Shown here piece after piece: positions 43,383 to 50,731 of a stretch of DNA of 64,000 nucleotides; position 1 is the first letter of the stretch, and each line of letters begins with the position of its first letter. The stretch is from MTP4 sp052056915 (GTDB lineage Archaea; Halobacteriota; Methanosarcinia; Methanosarcinales; Methanosarcinaceae): assembly GCF_052056915.1 (NCBI RefSeq), contig NZ_CP195119.1:2914001-2978000 (forward strand), given 5' to 3'. Both the position numbers and the translations under genes were made by a program. The notes beneath the pieces were generated by a model. It was not told the origin of the DNA, did no database searches, and saw nothing but the letters and a program-made list of their open reading frames with translations.

Positions 43383-43880
43383 ATGAAAAAATCGAGCTCT
43401 TCTAAAGACATTTTTAAAGACATTTCACTGAAGGTAAGTGAAATGCTTCTCCTGCGCGGTAGAGCAGGAACAGTGGCTATTGTAAAAGCAGGTCCGAATG
43501 GACAGTTCTTTCTGGAAACCGAAAGCGAAGAGATTGTACTCGGACTGGAACCCCATGACCTGATTGTAGCTTCTGCTTTTTCGGTGGATGAGAGAGCTGA
43601 GAAGGGGCTTAAATGCGTTCTCTTCATGATTCGGGAAATCAGGTCACCATTAATAGTTCTGCCAAAGAGCCATCCTGCATCACCAAGGCTTCCAATCGTA
43701 GTGTCGGCTGGTCAAAAGACTGTTCTAAGCTGCAATATCACACCCGGCACGCACCCGAACCAGGACGTACTGTGCGGTTCGAATGAATTTAATGGCCTGG
43801 AACTAACAGGAACACCGGAAGGCGTACAAATTAAAAATATGCCGCAGTGTGAGGTAATAAAGGTTAACTTTGATATCTGA
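43383..43880 (+). CDS. Conserved-looking hypothetical protein
   Basis: 165 aa. Starts at ATG 43383 with TTTTTAAATA about 25 nt upstream, suggesting a leaderless mRNA. The N-terminal part (FKDISLKVSEMLLLRGRAGTVAIVKAGPNGQFFLETESEEIVLGLEPHDL) and the C-terminal SHPASPRLPIVVSAGQKTVLSCNITPGTHPNQDVLCGSNEFNGLELTG are beta-rich, with two cysteines. No motif recognised, no signal peptide. Follows the zinc-ribbon gene by 32 bp. Confidence 0.65.
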   Translation: MKKSSSSKDIFKDISLKVSEMLLLRGRAGTVAIVKAGPNGQFFLETESEEIVLGLEPHDLIVASAFSVDERAEKGLKCVLFMIREIRSPLIVLPKSHPASPRLPIVVSAGQKTVLSCNITPGTHPNQDVLCGSNEFNGLELTGTPEGVQIKNMPQCEVIKVNFDI

Positions 43881-44008
43881 GTGACAGCTTTCTGTCAGGG
43901 TTGGAACTTCATTTAGGAACTGCGGTTTAATTCTATTTTTGGTTAAATTCTATTATCCCGGTGCACGCATCCATTAAGGTTAAATCCACCCTTCCCTGAA
44001 ATCTCTTC

Positions 44009-44596
44009 ATGCGCCGAATCATCCTCGCCTCCGCATCCCCCCGAAGAAAAGAGTTGCTAAACCAGCTTATCGGGAATAATTTTGAGGTACATGCCAGTTC
44101 TTATGAGGAATCCCCGATTCCTGGCCTGTGCCCCGAATCTCTTCTAATACGCCACTCCCTTGAAAAAGCCAGGGATGTAGCAAAACATTTCGAATCCGGG
44201 ATCATTATCGCAGCGGATACTTCCGTAATTTGCAACGGGGAAGTACTTGGAAAACCCCATACTTCGGAAAGAGCAAAAGAGATGCTGGAAAAAATAAGCG
44301 GAGAAACCGTACAGGTCATCACTGGACTCACGGTGCTGGACCTTGACGAAGGGAAGGAAATCAGTGAATCCGAGATCACGGATGTCCGGATGAAGGAAAT
44401 GAACGAAAAGGAAATAGAGGCTTACGTCAGGACCAAAGAGCCCCTGGATAAGGCGGGAGCTTTCGGGATTCAGGACAAAGGGGCTGTACTTGTGGAAAGG
44501 ATCGAGGGGGATTTCTTCAATGTGGTGGGGCTTCCCCTGTTCAGGCTGGGGAGGATTTTTGAAAAGTTCGGAGTGTCAGTTTTCGGGGAGGAATGA
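44009..44596 (+). CDS. maf: Maf-family nucleoside triphosphate pyrophosphatase
   Basis: 195 aa. The signature start IILASASPRRKELL (4-17), IIAADTSVICNGEVLGKP with the catalytic Asp (about 66-83), and DKAGAFGIQDKGAVLVERIEGDFFNVVGLP (about 149-178) are typical of Maf/YhdE proteins that hydrolyse dTTP/UTP or modified pyrimidine nucleotides and clean the nucleotide pool. Complete and standard length. Monocistronic. Confidence 0.92.
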   Translation: MRRIILASASPRRKELLNQLIGNNFEVHASSYEESPIPGLCPESLLIRHSLEKARDVAKHFESGIIIAADTSVICNGEVLGKPHTSERAKEMLEKISGETVQVITGLTVLDLDEGKEISESEITDVRMKEMNEKEIEAYVRTKEPLDKAGAFGIQDKGAVLVERIEGDFFNVVGLPLFRLGRIFEKFGVSVFGEE

Positions 44597-44838
44597 TCAC
44601 ATCATATCACTTTATTTGGAGCGTTAATCCTCTGTGTACGTTGAACCGCTCTATTTACCTGCAATTACCTTCTTTTCCTTTATTTGTAACCAGATGGTCT
44701 ATTCGAGGCCTGCTTCGTTTTCTTTATATCATAGGGGTTTTATCTTAATTATAGAGTCATAAAATCAATTCAATTCGTAAAATCAATTCATAATCAATTC
44801 AATTCAATTCAATTCATAATTTTCCGGTGGTGTTAGGA

Positions 44839-46257
44839 ATGCTGCAAGTGTACAATACCCTTACCAGAAATAAAGAGTCTTTCAAGCCCCTGAAAGCAGG
44901 GGAAGTCTCGATTTATGCGTGCGGTCCTACGGTCTACAATTTTCCCCATATCGGGAATTACCGGACTTTTCTGATGACGGACAACATCGTTAGAACCCTT
45001 GAATACCTGGGCTACAGGGTAACGCTTGTTATGAACATCACGGACATCGACGACAAGACCATCCGGGACTCAGGAATTGCGGGGATGTCCCTGAAGGATT
45101 TTACGGAGAAGTACACGCAGGAGTTCTTCCGGGGGCTTGACATGCTGAACATCCGGAAGGCCTCGTTTTATCCCAGGGCCACGGATAACGTGGAGGGGAT
45201 GATCGAGCTTGCCCGGAAATTGATCGAAAAGGGTCTGGCCTACGAAAAAAGTGGGTCGGTCTATTACCGGATCTCGGCGTTTCCGGAGTACGGGAAGCTT
45301 TCGAAAATCGATTTCGACGAGATCAAAATCGGGGCTTCGGTTGATGTGGACGAATACGATAAGGACAATCCTAGGGACTTTGCCCTCCTGAAAGCCTCAA
45401 CGCCGGAGGAAATCGAGCGGGGGATTTTCTACGAGAGTCCCTGGGGCAGGATCCGTCCCGGCTGGCACACGGAATGCTCTGTCATGTCCATGAGAGAATT
45501 CGGGGACACGCTGGACATCCACACCGGAGGTGTGGACCTAATCTTCCCGCACCACGAAAACGAGATCGCCCAGTCCGAAGGGGCTACAGGAAAACCCTTT
45601 GTCAGCTACTGGATGCACGGGGAACACCTGATAGTGGAAGGGGAGAAGATGAGCAAGTCGAAAGGAAATGTCTTCACCCTGCCCGAAATCGTCGAGATGT
45701 ACGGGGGCGAAGTTGTCCGTTTCATGTTCCTTTCGGTCCACTACCGCAAAAAGCTGGACTACTCGGAATCCTTTGCCGAAAATGCGAAAAACAACTACCT
45801 CCGGCTAAAAGAAACCCTGGATAACCTGGAATTTGCCCTCAGGAGTGCCGATGATGGAGAATATTCCGGGGGCAGGGAAATTCTTGAAGTTCTCCCGGAA
45901 CTGGAAAAGCAGTTTAAAGAAGCCCTCGAAGACGATATCAACACCCCAAAAGCCATAACGGTTTTCCGGGAACTCTCCCGCAGTGCTAACAGGTACCTGG
46001 AAACCGGGAAAAACAGGGAGGTCCTGGAAAAGACCCGTACCCTTTACCGCAGCTTTGCGGATGTCCTGGGGCTTTTCGCCTCTGCCGGGGAGGAAGAAAA
46101 GGTCCCTGAAGCTGTTTTGAAACTTGTCGAAGAACGTGAGGAAGCCCGGAAGAAAAAGGACTGGGCAAGCGCAGACACCCTCAGGGATAAAATAAAGGCA
46201 TCCGGCTATATCATCCAGGACACAAAGGAAGGGCCAAACCTCAAGAAAGTTGAGTGA
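44839..46257 (+). CDS. cysS: Cysteinyl-tRNA synthetase
   Basis: 472 aa from the ATG at 44839 with GGTGGTG upstream; GTG codons four codons earlier are part of that ribosome site. Class I synthetase: zinc Cys28 in YACGPTVYN, HIGH-motif variant HIGN (37-40), ITDIDDK, further zinc ligands in WHTECS and HHENE, and KMSKS (270-274). Attaches cysteine directly to tRNA(Cys). Coexists with SepCysS at 16658. The leader contains CAATT repeats (about 44760-44818). Confidence 0.93.
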   Translation: MLQVYNTLTRNKESFKPLKAGEVSIYACGPTVYNFPHIGNYRTFLMTDNIVRTLEYLGYRVTLVMNITDIDDKTIRDSGIAGMSLKDFTEKYTQEFFRGLDMLNIRKASFYPRATDNVEGMIELARKLIEKGLAYEKSGSVYYRISAFPEYGKLSKIDFDEIKIGASVDVDEYDKDNPRDFALLKASTPEEIERGIFYESPWGRIRPGWHTECSVMSMREFGDTLDIHTGGVDLIFPHHENEIAQSEGATGKPFVSYWMHGEHLIVEGEKMSKSKGNVFTLPEIVEMYGGEVVRFMFLSVHYRKKLDYSESFAENAKNNYLRLKETLDNLEFALRSADDGEYSGGREILEVLPELEKQFKEALEDDINTPKAITVFRELSRSANRYLETGKNREVLEKTRTLYRSFADVLGLFASAGEEEKVPEAVLKLVEEREEARKKKDWASADTLRDKIKASGYIIQDTKEGPNLKKVE

Positions 46258-46863
46258 TTTTGTTTTCAGATTGTTTTCATGTGATTTTAATATTATTTTC
46301 ACATGATTTTCAGGTTTTTTAACGTGATTTTCAGATTATTCCTACATAATTATTATTTTTTTTCATGTTATCTGTTTAACGTGATTTGTTTAACGTGATT
46401 TGTTTAACGTGATTTGTTTAACGTGATTTGTTTAACGTGATTTGTTTAATAACTCATCAAAAATACTCGAATAATTATGTCGGTTAAAGCGGTTTTCATG
46501 TTGCTTTTTTGTGAAGAACCCGTTTTATGTTTAACCTCTAATGTTCATGATTTTCTATTTAGATTTTTAAGCAAACATTTATATATTTATACACTTTTCT
46601 AAATGTGTGTTGAAGTACTTACTTCGGAAATGAAACCCTGGCCTGATGCGTTGAGGTATCCATTTCCCGGAAAATAGCCCGCGTTTTTTCGTGGACTATG
46701 TTTGTTTATCCGCAGTTTTTTCTTCCTGTAATTTAAAATTATTTGTTTACAACATCTTCAAAGTCTTTCACTGTTTTATAGAGTATTTCGAGTAAAACAG
46801 CATCAACCATTATAATTCTCTTTAAACACAGACTCAAAAATTTCAGATATCTCTCTCAAAGAA
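46258..46863. other. Intergenic with decayed repeats
   Basis: Begins with diverged ATGTGATTTTCAG-like copies that merge into the perfect 14-bp array. The stretch 46560-46860 has no intact ORF; it may hold decayed 5' sequence of the specificity-domain gene. Confidence 0.45.
46374..46449. repeat. 14-bp tandem repeat, five to six copies
   Basis: The unit GTTTAACGTGATTT starts at 46374, 46388, 46402, 46416 and 46430, with a variant at 46444. Related degenerate units extend left to about 46275. Downstream of cysS. Confidence 0.93.
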
Positions 46864-47949
46864 GTGAACCCCATCATGTTCTGGAACAAAGAAAGTATCG
46901 TAGAAAAGATCGGAAAGATCCCGGAAACCCTTGCTGATATTTCGGAAGATATCTTCGGGGGCATAAGTGTGGAAAATGACTGCTTGCACAGGGTTAGCCT
47001 TTCGGGCAAGCAGGACCCGGAAGCTCCTTACGTGTGCAGGGGCCTTTACAGGGATATTAATATTGAGCAGGCGCTGATGTATCCGTACATTGACAGTGCT
47101 TTCTCCAATGAGTACGCCGTTCACCCTACCCGATACAGCTTCATGCTGCCCTACGAAATTGCCGGGGAAGGACTTAAAAAGGGGTGCAGGGTCATCCCGC
47201 CTGAAGAGCTGAAAGAAAGATACCCTCTGGCTTATTCCAGGATCACCGAATTCAGGGAACTTTTCCACCACGCCAACTCTCCGCTGGAATCTCCTGGCTA
47301 CTACGGTCTCCACGGGAGGAAAATGCTTGAGTATGTCGGGACTCCCAGGCTTGTTGTTACCGATTCTTTCCGGCTGCAGGCCTGCTATGATGCAAGCGGC
47401 AAACACATTTTTGAGGAAGGCTGTGGGATTGTATTGAAGGACCCTTCCAGGTATCACTATGTCCTGGCTGCCCTGAACAGTTCCGTTGCAAGGACCCTTC
47501 CCGCAATCTGCAAACTGGAAAACCCCAACTGCGGACTCACGACCCCTGCAGCCCTGAAGCGCTTCCCGATTGCTTTCCCGGATGATGAACTCATCGAAAG
47601 CCTCATCAGCACGATTTCCCGTTACCTTATCTACATCCACGGCCAGGTCTACGCCGCAAGCCCCTCCGAAAACACCCGGAACCTCCAGGCCTTCTATGCT
47701 CGGATCGTAAACCTCCTGGTCCTGGACACCTACCTGACCAATGACCTTGACCCGCGCTTCCTGGAAATCCTGACCGACAACATCACCCCACTTCCGGAAA
47801 AGCTTGAATACGAAAACGGGTCCGAGCTCATGAGTACCCTCAGGACAAGCAAACAGAATATCCTTGAGACCCCCGATTTTGGAAAATGCCGCTTCACCGC
47901 CGAATTCACGAATATCCTGGCAACCCTGAAGAATAATGGGGTGTGGTAA
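46864..47949 (+). CDS. Orphan type IIG / TaqI-like specificity (TRD) domain protein
   Basis: 361 aa with a GTG start; the frame is open about 16 codons upstream to a TAA but offers no better start. The protein resembles the C-terminal target-recognition part of Eco57I/TaqI-type restriction-modification enzymes: IVEKIGKIPETLADISEDIFGGI, FREL...GYYGLHGRK, PRLVVTDSFRLQACYDASG and YVLAALNSSVARTLPAI. The N-terminal nuclease and N6-adenine methyltransferase (no NPPY) parts of such enzymes are missing. It is therefore a 5'-truncated remnant or a free-standing recognition module. Confidence 0.65.
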   Translation: MNPIMFWNKESIVEKIGKIPETLADISEDIFGGISVENDCLHRVSLSGKQDPEAPYVCRGLYRDINIEQALMYPYIDSAFSNEYAVHPTRYSFMLPYEIAGEGLKKGCRVIPPEELKERYPLAYSRITEFRELFHHANSPLESPGYYGLHGRKMLEYVGTPRLVVTDSFRLQACYDASGKHIFEEGCGIVLKDPSRYHYVLAALNSSVARTLPAICKLENPNCGLTTPAALKRFPIAFPDDELIESLISTISRYLIYIHGQVYAASPSENTRNLQAFYARIVNLLVLDTYLTNDLDPRFLEILTDNITPLPEKLEYENGSELMSTLRTSKQNILETPDFGKCRFTAEFTNILATLKNNGVW

Positions 47950-48245
47950 AAGCAGAGGAGTATTTTCCCTCCTCTTTATTTCCTACTCTTTCCTTCTTCA
48001 TTTCCTCTTTTCATTCTCTTTTTTGTCTCTCTTTCCTCTTTTTATTCCCTTTTTGTCTCTCTTTTTCCTCTTTTCATTCCCTTTTTGTCTCTCTTTTTTC
48101 TTTTTTAGTTTCTTTCTGTTACGTATCCTCCATAAATTATTTATCAAATTGTATACTATTTTATTTATATTAACGCAGCCCATTTTTTGGGTCTTATCTT
48201 TTAACTTAAGGTCCGCTATGAACAGAATCCGGGGGGATACAAATT

Positions 48246-48707
48246 ATGTTTAAATCGATGATCAGAGAGATTGCAATCGGGAATGCCGGTGAAAAGGCTA
48301 ATGAAAAAGCAGGTGGGAAAGCTGGTGGGAAAGCTGCCGGGACAACCTGTAAAGAAGGTGATGAGAAAGCCGTAGAAGGTTCTGTCAGGAAAGAGGGTTT
48401 TCTGGCAGAACTGGGCAATGCTCCCGGCACGGTAAAAATGGTCCTGGTATCTCCAAAAGCCGTTGAAGAAAAGTCCCAGGAATCCATTGACAATGCAATG
48501 TTTGTCATTCAGGAGATTTCCAAAAAAGTTATGGATACTGTGGAAGCGAGCCGTGCCGAACACAGGCCTTCCCAGGTACAGCTGGCTTTCGGGCTGCGGC
48601 TTACAACCGACGGAAGAGCGGTCATCACCAAATCCGAAAAGGAAACCAACATGAAGGTTACGCTGGTGTGGAAGCGTGGGGATGAAACCGCCTCTCAAAA
48701 GGAGTAA
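48246..48707 (+). CDS. Trypco1-like (CU044_2847 family) protein
   Basis: 153 aa, ATG preceded by GGGGGAT. N-terminal low-complexity Lys/Gly/Ala repeats (EKAGGKAGGKAAG) precede a domain ending PSQVQLAFGLRLTTDGRAVITKSEKETNMKVTLVWKR (about 108-144). This matches the small trypsin-co-occurring domain (Trypco1), usually found beside trypsin-like proteases and other effectors in predicted conflict systems. No protease or effector gene is adjacent here. Family call is from memory. Confidence 0.6.
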   Translation: MFKSMIREIAIGNAGEKANEKAGGKAGGKAAGTTCKEGDEKAVEGSVRKEGFLAELGNAPGTVKMVLVSPKAVEEKSQESIDNAMFVIQEISKKVMDTVEASRAEHRPSQVQLAFGLRLTTDGRAVITKSEKETNMKVTLVWKRGDETASQKE

Positions 48708-49091
48708 AATTTTCTATTCGAGAATTTTTCCGAAAAGTAGTTGAGAGCAGGTAGTTTATCCACCATCCCGTTCCTCTCCTCTGGTCTCTTTCAACACCTT
48801 CTAATTCTTATATTATTCTTCATGTTCCTACCTCATTCTACAGTGCTCTGCATACGTTTTTACAGGAAACGTTTTTACAGATCAGGCTGCGAGTTTTCTA
48901 TCTTTTCAAAATGGAATCTTTCCTGCTTGCCAGAAAATCCTGCTTTGTGACACGATATGCCATATATGCCATATCCGTGTCCCGGTTGCTAAGATGTCCT
49001 CACGGACTACATCGTTTTAATATTATTTAATTGCCATAAAATTCATATCATAGGACATGCATTCCCGATAAATAACTAAAAGGTGAAAATC
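48708..49091. other. Intergenic, no gene seen
   Basis: 384 bp. Contains a doubled GTTTTTACAG (about 48857-48880) and a doubled GATATGCCATAT (48954-48976). The next gene's ribosome site AAGGTGA is at its right end. Confidence 0.4.
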
Positions 49092-49490
49092 GTGTTTTCC
49101 CGCATCATCCCCAGACAGCGCAAAATGTCCACTCGTGTAGGTGGTTTCCTTATCCTCATGAGCGAGACCATGTTCCTCTTTTCGATTCTGAACTTTCTCA
49201 TGATCAGCCGCCTGCAGTACTACAGTTCGGGAGACTCTTATATCCGGACTCTCTTCCCGCACTATATTTTCTTCCTCGGAGCCATGGGCTTTGTCGGGCT
49301 GACTGCGATGTTTTTTATTTATACTTACATCCTGCCAAGCAAGCAGCGCTTTTCCCAGGAACAGGCGGTTAAAGACAACAGGAGCCCTACCTATAACAAG
49401 CTGCTTGAGGTTCAGGATGAGCTTGCAGATATGCGAAAGATGATGGCAGACCTGTCGGAGAAGGTAGAGAATCTTTCAAAAGAAGAATAA
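49092..49490 (+). CDS. Two-helix membrane protein with coiled-coil tail
   Basis: 132 aa from GTG 49092; AAAAGGTG 49078-49085 is its ribosome site, so the GTG inside that site is not the start. Two transmembrane helices (FLILMSETMFLFSILNFLMI and IFFLGAMGFVGLTAMFFIYTYIL) are followed by a cytoplasmic coiled coil (LLEVQDELADMRKMMADLSEKVENLSKEE). No enzymatic motif. Function unknown; may be a membrane scaffold or partner protein. Confidence 0.65.
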   Translation: MFSRIIPRQRKMSTRVGGFLILMSETMFLFSILNFLMISRLQYYSSGDSYIRTLFPHYIFFLGAMGFVGLTAMFFIYTYILPSKQRFSQEQAVKDNRSPTYNKLLEVQDELADMRKMMADLSEKVENLSKEE

Positions 49491-49565
49491 AACCCACAGA
49501 CCATAAACCCACAGACCATAAACCCACAGACAATAAACCCATAGACAATAAACCCACAGACAATA
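49490..49565. repeat. 15-bp tandem repeat, five copies
   Basis: The unit AAACCCACAGACCAT drifts to AAACCCACAGACAAT and AAACCCATAGACAAT. Starts at the stop codon of the preceding gene and ends just before the metallophosphoesterase gene. Confidence 0.92.
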
Positions 49566-49609
49566 AATTGCAAACTGCTAAATCCTGATTTGAACCTTCC
49601 CCGGAGACC

Positions 49610-50482
49610 ATGGCCCTCGAAATCACCCCAATCCTCAACGAACCTGCCTTAACCGTCACAAACACCGAAACCGCGCTGGTCATAGCCGATATCCACCTTG
49701 GGATCGAGTGGGACCTGTACAGGAGCGGGATCAACCTCCCCAGCCGGATGAAAGAGCGGCTGATAAAAATAGAGGGCTACATTGAAGAAAGCGCCCCTGA
49801 CCGGATAGTGCTCCTTGGGGATGTCAAACACAATGTCCCGCAGGTCTCCTGGCAGGAGAGGGACGAAATCCCGCGCTTCCTCGAAGCCCTTGCAGCGTAT
49901 GCTCCTGTGGATATTTTGCCCGGGAACCACGATGGAGGAATCGAACTCCTTTTCAACAGGCAAAAGGACATCAGGGTGCATTCTGCACGGGGAGTGGTCC
50001 TGGATGGGGTCGGGTACTTCCACGGGCATACCTGGCCTGCTCCGGAACTTCTCGGTGCCGGGTCCGTTGTCACAGCTCACAACCACCCGACGGTCCGTTT
50101 CACGGATTCATTCGGCTATTCTACAAACGACCCCGCCTGGATAAGGACGCGGTTCAATCCCGAAGTTCTCAGGGAACGCTTTAAAAACCTGGATTTTAAC
50201 GATAAGATTACCTGGGCCAATCCGGAGGTCTTCATCATTCCTGCCTTTAATGAACTCTGCGGGGGTGTTCCTTTCAACGAATCCTCTTACGAAGACCTGC
50301 TCGGACCTGCATTTTCCTCGGGCAGCATAGAACTCGATTCAGCTGAAGTCTACCTTCTGGACGGTACCAGGCTTGGGCTGGTCAAAAACATCCGGAAACT
50401 GGAACATACCAGGCCGAGGCCGGGAAAGCGGAGCAGATCTCGAAAAGGTTCCAAAAAAGGTTCAAATCCTGATAAGGAATAA
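49610..50482 (+). CDS. Calcineurin-like metallophosphoesterase (COG1407 type)
   Basis: 290 aa. The dimetal motifs are all present: DIHLG (Asp27, His29), LLGDVKH (Asp71), PGNHDGG (106-108), HGHTW (138-140) and AHNHP (157-160). This branch is repeatedly associated with Lhr-type helicases in prokaryotic genomes, and here it precedes an Lhr gene by 250 bp on the same strand. A DNA- or RNA-end processing nuclease/phosphatase is plausible. The C-terminal tail is very basic (RPRPGKRSRSRKGSKKGS). Confidence 0.87.
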   Translation: MALEITPILNEPALTVTNTETALVIADIHLGIEWDLYRSGINLPSRMKERLIKIEGYIEESAPDRIVLLGDVKHNVPQVSWQERDEIPRFLEALAAYAPVDILPGNHDGGIELLFNRQKDIRVHSARGVVLDGVGYFHGHTWPAPELLGAGSVVTAHNHPTVRFTDSFGYSTNDPAWIRTRFNPEVLRERFKNLDFNDKITWANPEVFIIPAFNELCGGVPFNESSYEDLLGPAFSSGSIELDSAEVYLLDGTRLGLVKNIRKLEHTRPRPGKRSRSRKGSKKGSNPDKE

Positions 50483-50731
50483 AAACCATAGCAACCGGAA
50501 TACCGTCTTCCGTCGTCTTTGTCACGCGCGAAGCGCGGCCTTTCCCGTACCATTGCCTAAAATGATGGTAAGCAGAAGTACCCGAATCGGCAGCCTGGTA
50601 TACTTATCTCTAAAAATAAGAATGCTAACCACTTATTATCAACTCATTAATCACTCCCCAACCACCAGCTACCCCTTCTGCCAACTACCAGCTAAACCGA
50701 TACTACCAAAAAACTATCAGACCCCAGAAAA

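Noticed and set aside
47936..48253. 105-codon Phe/Ser-rich ORF
   Set aside because: Product of a pyrimidine-rich intergenic tract; no ribosome site.
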